From Acidobacteriota bacterium (GTDB lineage Bacteria; Acidobacteriota; Thermoanaerobaculia; Multivoradales; JBCCEF01): a DNA stretch of 64,000 nucleotides. The stretch is from positions 1-64,000 of the forward strand of contig JBCCHV010000027.1 in the NCBI GenBank assembly GCA_039028635.1, in the 5' to 3' direction. The notes below the pieces were generated by a model. That model saw nothing but the letters and a program-made list of their open reading frames with translations. It did not search any database and was not told where the DNA came from. Made by a program: the position numbers and the translations under genes. Positions 46,529 through 56,425 of the stretch are shown one piece after another (the first letter of the stretch is position 1; each line of letters begins with the position of its first letter).

Positions 46529-47284
46529 GTGATCGAGATCCTCGCCCTCGCGATCACCTTCGTCACCTTCGGTGGCCATGTTTTCGGCCCCTGGGAGCTC
46601 GCCCGCCGAGAGCCCGACGAACGGCGCTCCTGGACACTGCTGGCGATCCCCCTCTTGCTCGCCGCCATCATGTTCGCCGCCCTCCAGACAGCGGCGCGAC
46701 CAGACGCCCTGATCGCCGCCGGCTGGGGCACCTACCGGCCGACGGACGCGGCGGTGCGGGCGCTGATGGTGTGTCTGCCGATATTGCTGCTGATCGACCT
46801 GACGCTGCTCGCCGGCTGGCGCAAGCTCGAGCCCTTGGGATGGCGCCTCGCCGCCGCCTTCGGGGCGATCACCTGCCTCGCCGTGGCGGTCTTCCAGGAG
46901 CTCTTGCGCAGCGGCGAAGGGCCCTGGACCTCGCTCTCGGATCTCGCCATCGCCAGCCTCGCCCGCTGCTCCTGGATGATCGCTGCCGGAGAGATCCTGT
47001 TCAGCCGCCGGCCGCGCTGGGCGCTCGCCGGGGCCGTCGCCGTACCGCTCTACTTCACGGCGCTGCCGAGCGCCATCGCGGAGGCACTGCTGCGCGAGGG
47101 TTGGTGGCTGTCGGCGGCGGCGGCGGCGCTACTGCTGGCTGGCGCCCGCTGGCTCCCGGAGCGGCTGCGCCGACCGGCCGCGGGAGCCGGCCTGGTGCTC
47201 TTGATTCTGCTGCTGAGTCGGGCCGCCCAGCTCGCCTGGCAGACGGCGCCGGCGACCACTCCCCTCACCCTACCGGGAGTCTGA
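46529..47284 (+). CDS. Polytopic membrane protein of unknown function
   Basis: 251 residues, GTG start 3 bases after folK, with about seven or eight hydrophobic helices rich in Ala and Leu. I recognise no family motif. The 3' end overlaps the convergent MBL hydrolase gene by 15 bases. Co-transcribed with folK. Confidence 0.65.
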   Translation: MIEILALAITFVTFGGHVFGPWELARREPDERRSWTLLAIPLLLAAIMFAALQTAARPDALIAAGWGTYRPTDAAVRALMVCLPILLLIDLTLLAGWRKLEPLGWRLAAAFGAITCLAVAVFQELLRSGEGPWTSLSDLAIASLARCSWMIAAGEILFSRRPRWALAGAVAVPLYFTALPSAIAEALLREGWWLSAAAAALLLAGARWLPERLRRPAAGAGLVLLILLLSRAAQLAWQTAPATTPLTLPGV

Positions 47285-48121
47285 CCCCGGCGGCCGGAGC
47301 AGCGACCGCAGTAGGCGTGCCTTCGAGAAGTCACCCAGGCTGAGCCAGGTCAGCCAGCTCTCCCGACCGAGCAGTCGGCGGCGGATGCGGCGCCGCGACC
47401 AGCCGGCGGCGGCGAGCTCGGCAGCGCTCTGGGCCAGGGTCTCCCAGAAGTCGATCTTGCGCTGCAGGGCCGGATCGGCTGCCGCCACGAAGCCGGCGTG
47501 GGCGCACGCCAGATTGCGTGGCTCCCGCGCCAGCACCCGGCGCAGCGAGTCGAGGTGAATCCAGGGGTTCTCGATGCGCCGCAGCGAGCGCACCCGCTCG
47601 TGGACATAGAGGTCGCCACTGAACAGCAAGCCGCTTTCACGGTCGAGCAGGCACACGTGGTCGAAGGCATGGCCCGGAGTGGCGATCACCTCGAGAGAGC
47701 GACCGGCGAAGCGTGACTCGTCCTCGAGGGGCTGAGCGACGCACGGCGTGGGGACTCCCCAGACCAGCCGGCGATAGAGCGGAATGGGCTGCCGGCGAGC
47801 CAAGCGCTCGACCGCCAGCGCGGGGGCGAAGAGGGGTAAACGCAGCTCCGCCGCCAGCCGAGCGGCACCTCCGACGTGGTCCTCGTGGTGATGGGTCAAG
47901 AGCACCGCTTCGACCCGCCGACCGCGCCGGTCCTGCCGCAACCACTCGACGAGGGCAGCGCCGCAGCCGGGTGGCCCGGCGTCGATCAGCAGACGGTCCA
48001 AGAGATAGGCCGAAACGCTGTGGATCGGCCGCCCGAAGAGGCGCCGGGTCATCTTCAATCGGACGACTCCCCAGCGCTCCTCGACGGTGATCAAGGGGCC
48101 TCCGCGGAGCGGGATGTGCAC
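47270..48121 (-). CDS. MBL-fold metallo-hydrolase
   Basis: 283 residues of the metallo-beta-lactamase fold. The zinc-binding motif is T-H-H-H-E-D-H (77-82), followed by A-T-P-G-H-A-F-D-H (about 150), F-S-G-D-L-Y (about 170) and a C-terminal helical tail with A-H-A-G-F. Glyoxalase II-like or RNase-like activity is possible; substrate unknown. GTG start. It lies 102 bases downstream of purL on the same strand. Confidence 0.85.
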   Translation of the reverse strand: MHIPLRGGPLITVEERWGVVRLKMTRRLFGRPIHSVSAYLLDRLLIDAGPPGCGAALVEWLRQDRRGRRVEAVLLTHHHEDHVGGAARLAAELRLPLFAPALAVERLARRQPIPLYRRLVWGVPTPCVAQPLEDESRFAGRSLEVIATPGHAFDHVCLLDRESGLLFSGDLYVHERVRSLRRIENPWIHLDSLRRVLAREPRNLACAHAGFVAAADPALQRKIDFWETLAQSAAELAAAGWSRRRIRRRLLGRESWLTWLSLGDFSKARLLRSLLRPPGSDSR

Positions 48122-48223
48122 CGCCGGCCGGCGGTCGGCCGCCGACAGCGGAAGCGCGTCGGCGAGGTCCGTGCCATCGTCCGTAACCTCGATGCCACGG
48201 CTTACCCCTCCCGGCGCGGGGCC

Positions 48224-50428
48224 TCAGACTCCGAGCGCTCGCGGCAAAGCCGTCGACCAAGCCTCGTGAAGCTCGGCGACGGAACGCTGCAGGCGGCCCC
48301 CGTCAAAGCCAATGTCGAGCTCTTCACCGCCGACCTCGCCGATCTCCCGGGCCGCCACTCCGGCCTTTTCGGCCCGGCCGAGGACGGTGTCGAGCTCGCC
48401 GCCATCGCAGGCCACCAGCACTCGCCCCTGGGTCTCCGAGAACAGCCCCAGGGCACTCCCCGGAACCTCGACCCGCGCCCCCAGGCGGCGACCGAAGGTG
48501 GCCTCCGCCAGGGCCACCGCGAGACCGCCGGTGGAGAGGTCGTGGGCGGTCCACAGGCTGCCGTTGAAGGCCAGCACCCGCAGCAGCTCCGCCAAACGCG
48601 CTTCGTGGTCGAGGTCCACCGCCGGCGGCGCTCCCTGCTCGACATCGAGCAACAGGCGGGCATAGGCCGAGCCGCCATATTCCTCGCGATCTTCGCCGAG
48701 CAGCACCAAACGATGCCCCTCGCGGACGAAGCTCGACTCCGGAACCCGATCGAGCACCGGCACCACGCCCACCATCGCCACCGTCGGCGTCGGGTGGACG
48801 GAAACTCCATCGGTCTCGTTGTAGAAGGACACGTTGCCCGAGATCACCGGCACAGTGAGAGCCCGACAGGCCTCCGACATGCCGACGATGGCCTCCTGGA
48901 ACTGCCAGGCGATCTCCGGGTTCTCGGGGTTGCCGAAGTTGAGGCAATCGGTCAGCCCGAGGGGCTCGGCGCCGACGCAGGCGAGATTACGCACCGCCTC
49001 GGTCACCGCCTGAGCACCGCCGGTGCGGGGATCGAGCCAACAGTAGGTGGGATTGACGTCGCTGGTCATCGCCAGGCCCGAGGCGGCGCCTTTGATCTGC
49101 AGCACCGCGGCATCGCCGCCAGGACCCTGAATGGTGTTGGTGCGCACGGTGTGGTCGTACTGCCGCCAGATCCACTCCTTGCTGCCCATCTCCGGCGTCG
49201 ACAGCAGATCGAACAGCGCCTGCCCGGGATCGTCCGGCAGGTCGAGATCCTGCCGCCGATGGCGCTCGGCGAGATCCTGGGGCGGCTCCGCCGGGCGGCG
49301 GTAGATCGGCGCTTCCTCGGTGAGCGGCGCGATCGGCATATCGGCCACCACCTCGCCGTGCATCGACAGCACCGCCCGACCGGTATCGGTGACCTCGCCG
49401 ATCTGGGCGACCTCGAGGCCCCAACGACGGAAGACCTTTTCGATCTCCTCCTGGCGCCCCCGACGCGCCACCAAAACCATCCGCTCCTGAGACTCGGAGA
49501 GCATGATCTCGTAGGGCGAAAGGCCGGGCTCGCGCAGCGGCACGGCGGTGAGATCGAGCTTCACGCCGGTGCCGCCCCGGCCGGCCATCTCGAAGCCCGA
49601 GCTGGTCAGGCCGGCGGCCCCCATGTCCTGAATCGCCACCACGGCGCCGGTGCGCATGGCCTCGAGGCAGGCTTCGAGGAGCACCTTCTCGGTGAAGGGA
49701 TCGCCCACCTGCACCGTCGGACGCTTGGCCTCGCTCTCGCCGTCGAAGGACTCGGACGCCATGGTGGCGCCATGAATGCCGTCACGGCCGGTGCGGCTGC
49801 CGGCGTAGAGGATGGGATTGCCGACGCCGGTGGCCTTGGCGGTGAAGATGCGCTCGCGGCGAGCGATGCCGACGGCAAAGGCGTTGACCAGGATGTTGCC
49901 GTTGTAGGAACGGTGGAAGCCGGTCTCGCCGCCGACGGTGGGGATGCCAACGCAGTTGCCGTAGTCGCCGATGCCGCGCACCACGCCGTCCACCAGGTAC
50001 TTCATGCGCGGTGCGTCGAGCTCGCCGAAGCGCAGCGAGTCCATGCAGGCGACGGGCCGCGCCCCCATGGTGAAGATGTCGCGCAGAATGCCGCCGACGC
50101 CGGTCGCCGCCCCCTGGTAGGGCTCGATGAAGCTGGGGTGGTTGTGGCTCTCCATCTTGAAGGCCGCCACCAGCCCCTCGCCGAGGTCGACGACGCCGGC
50201 GTTTTCGCCGGGTCCCTGGAGGACATGGGGCCCCTCCGTCGGGAAGGTGCGCAGATACGCACGCGACGACTTGTAGGAACAATGCTCCGACCACAGGGCC
50301 GAGGTGATGCCGAGCTCGGTGTAGTTCGGGGTCCGCCCGAGGAGCGAGCAGAGGGTGCCGAACTCCTCCTCCGTCAGACCGTGCTCGGCGGCGAGCTGTT
50401 GATCGACGGTGGGCTCCGCAGTGCTCAC
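48224..50428 (-). CDS. purL: FGAM synthase large subunit PurL
   Basis: Amidotransferase-dependent conversion of FGAR to FGAM in purine synthesis. 734 residues, the small (Bacillus-type) PurL that needs PurS and PurQ. Motifs include [28 protein letters not shown] and [11 protein letters not shown]. The ATG overlaps the purQ stop by 4 bases. Confidence 0.97.
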   Translation of the reverse strand: MSTAEPTVDQQLAAEHGLTEEEFGTLCSLLGRTPNYTELGITSALWSEHCSYKSSRAYLRTFPTEGPHVLQGPGENAGVVDLGEGLVAAFKMESHNHPSFIEPYQGAATGVGGILRDIFTMGARPVACMDSLRFGELDAPRMKYLVDGVVRGIGDYGNCVGIPTVGGETGFHRSYNGNILVNAFAVGIARRERIFTAKATGVGNPILYAGSRTGRDGIHGATMASESFDGESEAKRPTVQVGDPFTEKVLLEACLEAMRTGAVVAIQDMGAAGLTSSGFEMAGRGGTGVKLDLTAVPLREPGLSPYEIMLSESQERMVLVARRGRQEEIEKVFRRWGLEVAQIGEVTDTGRAVLSMHGEVVADMPIAPLTEEAPIYRRPAEPPQDLAERHRRQDLDLPDDPGQALFDLLSTPEMGSKEWIWRQYDHTVRTNTIQGPGGDAAVLQIKGAASGLAMTSDVNPTYCWLDPRTGGAQAVTEAVRNLACVGAEPLGLTDCLNFGNPENPEIAWQFQEAIVGMSEACRALTVPVISGNVSFYNETDGVSVHPTPTVAMVGVVPVLDRVPESSFVREGHRLVLLGEDREEYGGSAYARLLLDVEQGAPPAVDLDHEARLAELLRVLAFNGSLWTAHDLSTGGLAVALAEATFGRRLGARVEVPGSALGLFSETQGRVLVACDGGELDTVLGRAEKAGVAAREIGEVGGEELDIGFDGGRLQRSVAELHEAWSTALPRALGV

Positions 50429-51126
50429 GACACCACCCCCGAGAGGGTCGACCGCACGGTGCCGGCGAACAGCGCCAAGCCATCGGTGTTGCCCAGAATC
50501 TGCTCGGAGCAGCGCTCCGGGTGCGGCATCATGCCGAGCACGTTGCCACCGGCGTTGCAGACCCCGGCGATCGCCCGCGCCGAGCCGTTGACGTTGCCGC
50601 CGGCGTCGCCACCGTCGGCGTCGACATAGCGAAACACCACCTGGTCACCGGCCTCGAGCTGGTCGAGGGCTTCTGCCGTGTCCTCGTAGTTGCCCTCGGC
50701 GTGGGCGATCGGCATGCGCACCACCTGCCCCGTGGAGTACTCGCGGGTGAAGGGCAGGTCGTCCCGTTCGACCCGCAGGAAAACATCCTGGCAAAGAAAG
50801 CGCAGGTTCTCATTGCGCCGCATCGCCCCCGGCAGGAGGCCGGCTTCGAGCAGGATCTGGAAGCCGTTGCAGATACCGAGCACGGACCCGCCGGCTTCGG
50901 CATGGCGCTTGACCGCCGCCATCACCGGCGACAACGCCGCCAGCGCTCCGCCGCGCAGGTAGTCGCCGTAGGAAAACCCGCCCGGCAACACCACCAGGTC
51001 GCAACCCTTGAGGTCTTCGTCGCCGTGCCAGAGGAACACCGTTTCCTGCTCGAGAACGTGCTTCAGCACGTGGTAGACGTCGTGATCGCAGTTCGAGCCC
51101 GGAAAGACGACGACTCCACACCTCAC
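50425..51126 (-). CDS. purQ: FGAM synthase glutaminase subunit PurQ
   Basis: Class I glutamine amidotransferase supplying ammonia to PurL. 233 residues. Nucleophile C86 in G-I-C-N-G-F-Q; catalytic His in M-M-P-H-P-E-R near 198. The N-terminus V-V-F-P-G-S-N-C-D is typical. The GTG start overlaps the purS stop (GTGA); the longer upstream frame is spurious. Confidence 0.97.
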   Translation of the reverse strand: MRCGVVVFPGSNCDHDVYHVLKHVLEQETVFLWHGDEDLKGCDLVVLPGGFSYGDYLRGGALAALSPVMAAVKRHAEAGGSVLGICNGFQILLEAGLLPGAMRRNENLRFLCQDVFLRVERDDLPFTREYSTGQVVRMPIAHAEGNYEDTAEALDQLEAGDQVVFRYVDADGGDAGGNVNGSARAIAGVCNAGGNVLGMMPHPERCSEQILGNTDGLALFAGTVRSTLSGVVS

Positions 51127-51377
51127 GGTTCGGGCTCCTCGAGGATCTCGATGGCGTAGTCCTCCACCACCGTATTGGCGAGCAGCTTGCGACACATCTC
51201 GTCGAGCCGGGCGTTGGCCTGCTCGGAGTCGTCGGTGCCGAGCACGATCTCGAAGCTCTTGCCGGCCCGCACGTCTTCGACATCGTCGAAGCCGACGCCG
51301 GCGAGGGCAGCGAGAATCGCCTTGCCCTGAGGGTCGAGGATTTCGCGACGCGGATAGACAGTGACTCTTGCCTTCAA
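51123..51377 (-). CDS. purS: FGAM synthase subunit PurS
   Basis: 84 residues, small structural subunit bridging PurQ and Pur[18 protein letters not shown] opens the protein. Its start is TTG, overlapping the TGA of the WalJ-like gene; no other start fits. Confidence 0.93.
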   Translation of the reverse strand: MKARVTVYPRREILDPQGKAILAALAGVGFDDVEDVRAGKSFEIVLGTDDSEQANARLDEMCRKLLANTVVEDYAIEILEEPEP

Positions 51378-52156
51378 GGGGATACCTCCAGCCAGGAAGT
51401 GGGACGATCCTGCTCCGTCATGGCCACCTGCGCCGGCGCACCCTCGCGGGCGAGGGTCTCCCCCACCTCCGAGGCGGCCAGGGCCGGCAGATTGTTGGTT
51501 TGGGAAAGATGGTACAGGACGACCCAGCGCAGCCGATCATTGATCAGCTCCGGCAAGCCGTCCGCCGCATCGCGATTCGAAAGATGACCGTGACGCCCCG
51601 CCACCCGCTGCTTGAGGGACCACGGGTAGGGACCGTTGCGCAGCATCTCGAGATCGTGATTGGTCTCGATCACCAGGATGTCGAGGTCCGTCAAACGGCC
51701 CCAGGCGAGACGGCTGCGGCTGCCGAGATCGGCCGCCAGCCCGAGGCGGTGACCGTCGGCGCTCTGAATCACCAGCCCCACCGGCTCGCGAGCGTCGTGG
51801 GGCACGGCGAAGGGCTCGACCTCGAAATCGGCGACATGGAAGGGCCGACCCGAGGCGATGATGCAGGCCCCCTCGCGGACCTCGTCGCGGAGTCCGCGAC
51901 AGGCCTCCAAGGTGCCCTCGGTGGCATACACCGGCAGCCCATAGCGCCGCGCCAGGACGTCGACCCCGCGGATGTGATCGCCGTGCTCGTGGGTCACCAG
52001 CACCGCCGCCAGGTCCGCCGCCTCGACCCCGAGGGAGGCGAGACGTTTCTCGAGCTGCTTGCAGGAGAACCCAGCATCGACCAGCAGCAATCGCCCCTCG
52101 GATTCGACCACCAGGGCGTTGCCGCGGCTCCCGGAACCCAGCACAGCGATGCGCAT
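51374..52156 (-). CDS. WalJ/YycJ-like MBL-fold hydrolase
   Basis: 260 residues, MBL fold, beginning L-G-S-G-S-R-G-N-A. Zinc motif T-H-E-H-G-D-H (55-61) and G-H-L-S-N-R-D near the C-terminus, both typical of the YycJ/WalJ branch linked to DNA or cell-wall maintenance in Firmicutes. It heads a chain of overlapping genes with purS, purQ and purL. Confidence 0.87.
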   Translation of the reverse strand: MRIAVLGSGSRGNALVVESEGRLLLVDAGFSCKQLEKRLASLGVEAADLAAVLVTHEHGDHIRGVDVLARRYGLPVYATEGTLEACRGLRDEVREGACIIASGRPFHVADFEVEPFAVPHDAREPVGLVIQSADGHRLGLAADLGSRSRLAWGRLTDLDILVIETNHDLEMLRNGPYPWSLKQRVAGRHGHLSNRDAADGLPELINDRLRWVVLYHLSQTNNLPALAASEVGETLAREGAPAQVAMTEQDRPTSWLEVSP

Positions 52157-52338
52157 CAGGGCTGGTACCTCTCCCGCCGAATTCGAGTAGAAACGTGAGA
52201 AATCACGAGTGGGACCGTTTGTCTGGGGTGGATCGAGAGAGCTCGTTCTCTTCGCGCTTTGAAGGTATCACGACTCACCGGTGACAGCGAGATGAGAATG
52301 GCGCCGCCGGCGACCGGCCAGCGTCACCCGCGACGCAA

Positions 52339-53100
52339 TCAGAAGGTGTAGCTGCGGCCCTGCTCGAGGAAGTCGAGATCCGGGTTCTTGAGCGCCTTCA
52401 CCTCTTGCCGGATCTGCTTCACGCAAGGCGGCTTGAGGTGGTGCAGGAGCACCGGCACCTTCTTCTCCAACTTGTGGAGCTCGAGCTCGAGGGTGCAGGG
52501 CGTGAGGTGTTGGGAGACGTCGGCGACCTGCTGCAGCGAGTTGTCGAAGCTGGTCTCGATACACACCGCGCCCAGGCCGGGGGTCTGATTGGCCACTTCC
52601 CAGAGTCGGCGCGTCGGGCCGGTGTCACTCGACCACAGCACCGCCTTGCCGCCTTGCTCGATGAGGAAGCCGAAGGTCGGTACCGGGTGATGCACCGAGA
52701 TCGGAGTGAAGGTCACGCCGTCGAGCACCACCGGCACCTCGTCGCGCAGCTCGTGAAAACGCACCGCCGGCAACAGGTGGTTCGGCAAGCGGCTGAAGTC
52801 GGGCCAGGTGGCGTTGTTGAAGAGGTACTTGCGGATGGCGTAGATGGTGGCCGCCGAGGCATAGAGATCGATCGCCTCGGAAGTCTGCCCGTAGACGTTC
52901 TCGATGAAGAAGGGCAACGAATTGGTGTGATCCATGTGCGAGTGGGTCAGCAGGATCGATCGCACCTGCCCCTGCTCCTCGACGGGCAGCGCCTGGGACA
53001 GCGAGCCGGCATCCACCGCCACCGTCCCGTTGACCCGCAAACAGGTCATCCGGCAGTCGAGACTCTCGCCGCCAAAAGCTCCTAGCACGTCGATTTGCAT
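52339..53100 (-). CDS. PDE1-like (cyclic-nucleotide phosphodiesterase class II) MBL protein
   Basis: 253 residues. Zinc motif T-H-S-H-M-D-H (52-58), a second metal region I-S-V-H-H-P-V, W-S-S-D-T-G-P and H-H-L-K-P near the C-terminus resemble the class II cAMP phosphodiesterase branch of the MBL superfamily. The ATG at 53100 gives the compact N-terminus M-Q-I-D-V-L-G; no clear Shine-Dalgarno is seen. The 182 bases between it and the WalJ-like gene hold nothing I recognise. Confidence 0.75.
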   Translation of the reverse strand: MQIDVLGAFGGESLDCRMTCLRVNGTVAVDAGSLSQALPVEEQGQVRSILLTHSHMDHTNSLPFFIENVYGQTSEAIDLYASAATIYAIRKYLFNNATWPDFSRLPNHLLPAVRFHELRDEVPVVLDGVTFTPISVHHPVPTFGFLIEQGGKAVLWSSDTGPTRRLWEVANQTPGLGAVCIETSFDNSLQQVADVSQHLTPCTLELELHKLEKKVPVLLHHLKPPCVKQIRQEVKALKNPDLDFLEQGRSYTF

Positions 53101-53275
53101 GGAGGGACCATTGTATTCCCCGGAATCCCCAGGGAACAAGGAAACAGGCAACGCCCTCCACGAAGGGGGACGAAGGGCCAGGACACTTCGCGTCGGGGCC
53201 GCCCTGAACTGGGACGCCCGGCGAGGGGTGAGAGCAATTCCCCGAAAAGGTCATCGAACCCATGTCGAGCACGAA

Positions 53276-53340
53276 ACGAACGCGCCCGCCGAACGGAGGG
53301 CGCGCCAGCCGGGGGCTCGTCTCGGGACCTCCTCGAATTG
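53276..53340 (-). repeat. Degenerate tandem copy of the hairpin repeat (C')
   Basis: About 52 bases (53276-53327) repeat 53400-53451 with an offset of about 124 bases, including GCGCCC-g-CC/GG-a-GGGCGC and AGCC-ggg-GGCT followed by CGTCTCGGG. The first two hairpins of copy C are not recognisable here, so this is a decayed duplication. The remaining part of the 411-base gap (53101-53275) shows no gene. Confidence 0.6.
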
Positions 53341-53399
53341 GGGCGACAGGAGTGGAACAAACTTGACGCTCAGGCCTCGAAGCCGAACCAGACACGGAA

Positions 53400-53511
53400 C
53401 GCACGCGCCCTCCGAAAAGGAGGGCGCGCGAGCCGGAGGCTCGTCTCGGGGGTGAGCCGCAAGAATCGCATTTCTTGCGGCGAGGGGGGTTGGAACAACC
53501 CCCCTGAAAGA
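53400..53511 (-). repeat. Modular hairpin repeat, copy C
   Basis: Directly follows the TAG of the barrel-fusion gene. In transcript order: TTTCAGGGGGG with the hairpin GGGGGGTTG/CAACCCCCC (53504-53484); GCCGCAAGAA/TTCTTGCGGC (53481-53456); CACCCCCGA; CGAGCC/GGCTCG (53443-53429); GCGCCCTCC/GGAGGGCGC (53427-53405). The linkers TTTCAGGGGGG and ACCCCCGA match copies A and B. The first hairpin may also terminate transcription. Confidence 0.75.
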
Positions 53512-56412
53512 CTAGAACCGCGTCCCGATCCAGAAGTCCGTCTTGAAGCCTTCCTCGGCGAGGTCGAAGCGGTACTGGCGAGCGAAGTCCCAGTTGATGG
53601 TCAGACCGGCGAAGCGCGCCGAGATTCCATAACCGTAGGACGCCCGGGCATCGGCGAACTGATCGTTGTCCGAATCCCAGATATCGAAATCTTCAAACTC
53701 GTCGAACCAGGCGCCACCGACATCCAGGAAGATGATCCCGCGGATGCCCTGGAAGCCGAGGATCGGCGTCGCCAGCACATCGATTAGCGGGAATCGGTAC
53801 TCGATATTGGTGACGAAGGCGTGGGTCCCGACCAGCGAACGGAAGTCGAAGCCGCGCAGGTTGTCCAAGCCGCCGAGGGCGAAGAGTCCCGGCTGGTTGC
53901 CATCGCTGACGCCGAAGAAGCCGCGCAGGGCGAAACCGCTGCGCCGGGTCACCGGCAGGTACTGACGGACCTCGAGCTCCGTCGAGGTGAACAGCGAGCC
54001 CGATTCCTCCGTGTCGAGGGCGTAGCTGAAGTCGAGGCGCCAGCGGCGGCCACTCACCGGACCGGTTTCGTTGAAGGCCGACGAGTCGCCGGCGAAGGCG
54101 AGGTTGAAGATCGGAAAATCGTCTTCGACTCGCACGATGCCGGTGCCCGGACCGAGCTCCGGATCGAACACCTGCACGACCTGGTCGAACTCGCGGAAGA
54201 CATAGCCGGCGCCAACCTCGAATCGGGTCTGGAAGGTGAACGGATACACCACCGAGAACACCGCACCGCGCTGCTCGTAGGCGGAATCGCCCCGTTCGAC
54301 GCCGCGGAAATCATCGAAGGTGCGGTAGAACAGGCGATCATCGAACAGGTTGACCTGCCACTGCCAGCGGTTCTTCAGGTTGATGTAGGTGATGTCGAAG
54401 TTCGACAGGCTCTCGACCGAGCTCAGCACCGCGATCACCCGCTGGTCGCCGAGGTAGTCGGTGAAGCTGAGCACGATCTGGCCGAGCAGGGTCTGATCAT
54501 CGTCGATGCCGACCACCGCGTCGGCGCCTTCGAGAAACAGCTTGAAGCCGCCGTAATCCTCGATGTTCGAATCATCGATCGGCACCTGGATGTCGGGCTC
54601 GAAGACCGGCAGAGCCTCCGGATCCGACGCCTCGGAGGCGATCTGCACCGTCTCCGTTTCGACCACCGGCTCCGGCACCTCGATGGCGTAGAGGTCGAAG
54701 CGACCCTTCCACATGGCGGTGTAGACCAAGCGCTCGGTGCCGTCCGCCTGCGGCAACACCGTCGGCATGAAGCAGCCGGTCACGGCGTTGGTGTACTGGT
54801 GCAGCTCGCCGCTCTCGAGATCGAGGCCGAAGATGTTCTCGACGCCGGTGCGATCGGAGGTGAAATACAGCCGCCGACCGGTGGGCGAGAAGATCGGATC
54901 GGTCTCGCTCCAATCGCCGAAGGTGAGCTGGAAGCGCTTGCTCGGATCGTCGAGGGGAATGCGGAAAAGCTTGGCGTGGCCCTCGCCGATCACCGTCGTC
55001 ATCACCAGGCTCTTGCCGTCCGGCGAGAAGGTGGGTGCCGCATCGAAGAAGGAATCCTGGGTGAAGTTCTCGACTTCGCCGGTCTCGGTGTCGACGATGT
55101 AGATGTCGAAGGCGCCATCCTTGATCGCCGAGAAGGCCAGGCGGCGGCCGTCCGGATGCCAGGCCGGCGCGAGATGCTGGTCGAGGTGGTCGAGGTCGAG
55201 GCGCTTGCGCACCTTGCCGTTGAGGGCATCGACCAGCAGCAGGCTGCGATTGCGCTCGCGCTTGGCGAAGACGGCGATGGTGTTGCCGTCCGGCGAGAAG
55301 GCGAGATCGCGACCGAACTTGCGTCCCAGGGTGAGCTCCTGCGCCACCAGATACTGGTAGTCGCTGCTGAAGCCCTTGGTGAGGTTGCGCAGGTTGCGCC
55401 GCTTTTTGGTGTCGAACAGCGTGATGTCGACGTCGCCGCGCTCCGAGGTGAAGGCCGCCAGGAGATCGCCGGAAGGCGAGGCCGCCGGCGAGATGATCTG
55501 GCTGGGCAGACCGCGGGTCACCCGGAAGGGACGGCCGAAGTCCCGTGGCTCACCGGTCTCGAGCAGCTCCGGCAGGTACTTGCGCCGCAGCCAGCGGCGG
55601 AAATCGGCATCGAAGTCCTCCGGCTCGACCCCGAAGGCGCGCTCGACGGCGCGACCGACGGAAGAGCCGATCGAGCTCCGCAGCTCGAAGACGAAGTCCT
55701 GGAAGCCGTCCTTACCGTAGGTCTCCTCGACGTAATCGAGCACCGCATGGCCGATGCGATAGGCGAAGAAGCCACCGCCGTTCCAGCTCGTCATCGGCGG
55801 AATGATGTCGTTGACCGCCGCGTCGCGCAGGAACATCTTGTCGCGGGTGGTCTCGTCCTCCGCCATGTAGCTCGCCATGCCCTCGATCAGCCAGAGCGGC
55901 GGCCGCGCCGCGATCGCCTTGCCGAAGCGGCCCTGGAAGAGGATGTGGTACTGGAAGATGTGGGTCAGCTCGTGGAGGATGAGGTTCATCAGCTCATCGT
56001 CCGGCAGGTCGATCGGCAGCACCATCCGGAAGCGCACCGGTGATGCGAAGGCCCCCACCCCCTCGGGGATGAAGTTGAGAATGATGTTGTTCTGCTCGAA
56101 GGCCGAGTGGGTGGCATAGAAGATCAGGGGCGTCGGCTCCTGAATCTGGTAATCGAACTCCCGCGACAGCCGGTCATAGGCGCTTTCGGCGAAGGACACC
56201 ACCTTCTCGAGGGAGGCCTCTTCCTCGGTGTAGTAGTACACGTCGAAGTGGGTCGAGTGGTAGATCTTCCAGTCGAAATCGCGGTACTGGACCTTGTTCT
56301 TGCCGAAGCCGCGCCCACCGTATTGAGGACCGAGCTGAGCCACCAGCGGCAACGCCAGAGAGAGGGCGACGAGCCCCGTGGCGGCGAGGAAAAGAGTCTT
56401 CGAAAGCTTCAA
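53512..56412 (-). CDS. Gluzincin peptidase / beta-propeller / outer-membrane barrel fusion
   Basis: 966 residues. A signal peptide (about 1-26) leads to a peptidase MA-like domain (about 50-290) with H147-E-L-T-H151 and the third ligand E177 in I-E-G-M-A-S. A PD40/WD40-like propeller follows (about 310-620; repeats such as F-S-P-D-G-N-T-I-A and W-H-P-D-G-R-R-L-A-F). The C-terminus (about 680-966) is a surface-antigen/BamA-like beta-barrel (N-L-R-G-F-D-F-R-S-L) ending in Phe. No POTRA domains are evident. The TTG start has AAGGAG 6 bases upstream; the frame further upstream overlaps the previous gene and lacks a signal peptide. Confidence 0.85.
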   Translation of the reverse strand: MKLSKTLFLAATGLVALSLALPLVAQLGPQYGGRGFGKNKVQYRDFDWKIYHSTHFDVYYYTEEEASLEKVVSFAESAYDRLSREFDYQIQEPTPLIFYATHSAFEQNNIILNFIPEGVGAFASPVRFRMVLPIDLPDDELMNLILHELTHIFQYHILFQGRFGKAIAARPPLWLIEGMASYMAEDETTRDKMFLRDAAVNDIIPPMTSWNGGGFFAYRIGHAVLDYVEETYGKDGFQDFVFELRSSIGSSVGRAVERAFGVEPEDFDADFRRWLRRKYLPELLETGEPRDFGRPFRVTRGLPSQIISPAASPSGDLLAAFTSERGDVDITLFDTKKRRNLRNLTKGFSSDYQYLVAQELTLGRKFGRDLAFSPDGNTIAVFAKRERNRSLLLVDALNGKVRKRLDLDHLDQHLAPAWHPDGRRLAFSAIKDGAFDIYIVDTETGEVENFTQDSFFDAAPTFSPDGKSLVMTTVIGEGHAKLFRIPLDDPSKRFQLTFGDWSETDPIFSPTGRRLYFTSDRTGVENIFGLDLESGELHQYTNAVTGCFMPTVLPQADGTERLVYTAMWKGRFDLYAIEVPEPVVETETVQIASEASDPEALPVFEPDIQVPIDDSNIEDYGGFKLFLEGADAVVGIDDDQTLLGQIVLSFTDYLGDQRVIAVLSSVESLSNFDITYINLKNRWQWQVNLFDDRLFYRTFDDFRGVERGDSAYEQRGAVFSVVYPFTFQTRFEVGAGYVFREFDQVVQVFDPELGPGTGIVRVEDDFPIFNLAFAGDSSAFNETGPVSGRRWRLDFSYALDTEESGSLFTSTELEVRQYLPVTRRSGFALRGFFGVSDGNQPGLFALGGLDNLRGFDFRSLVGTHAFVTNIEYRFPLIDVLATPILGFQGIRGIIFLDVGGAWFDEFEDFDIWDSDNDQFADARASYGYGISARFAGLTINWDFARQYRFDLAEEGFKTDFWIGTRF

Positions 56413-56425
56413 GGAGGGCTCCTTC

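Noticed and set aside
47876-50629. 917-codon plus-strand open frame
   Set aside because: Antisense to purL and the MBL gene, which have full family motifs.
53276-53451. Possible CRISPR array
   Set aside because: Only two imperfect units, no uniform spacers and no cas genes; better explained as duplication of the hairpin repeat.
53821-56043. 740-codon plus-strand open frame
   Set aside because: Antisense to the peptidase-barrel fusion; compositionally biased with no recognisable domain.
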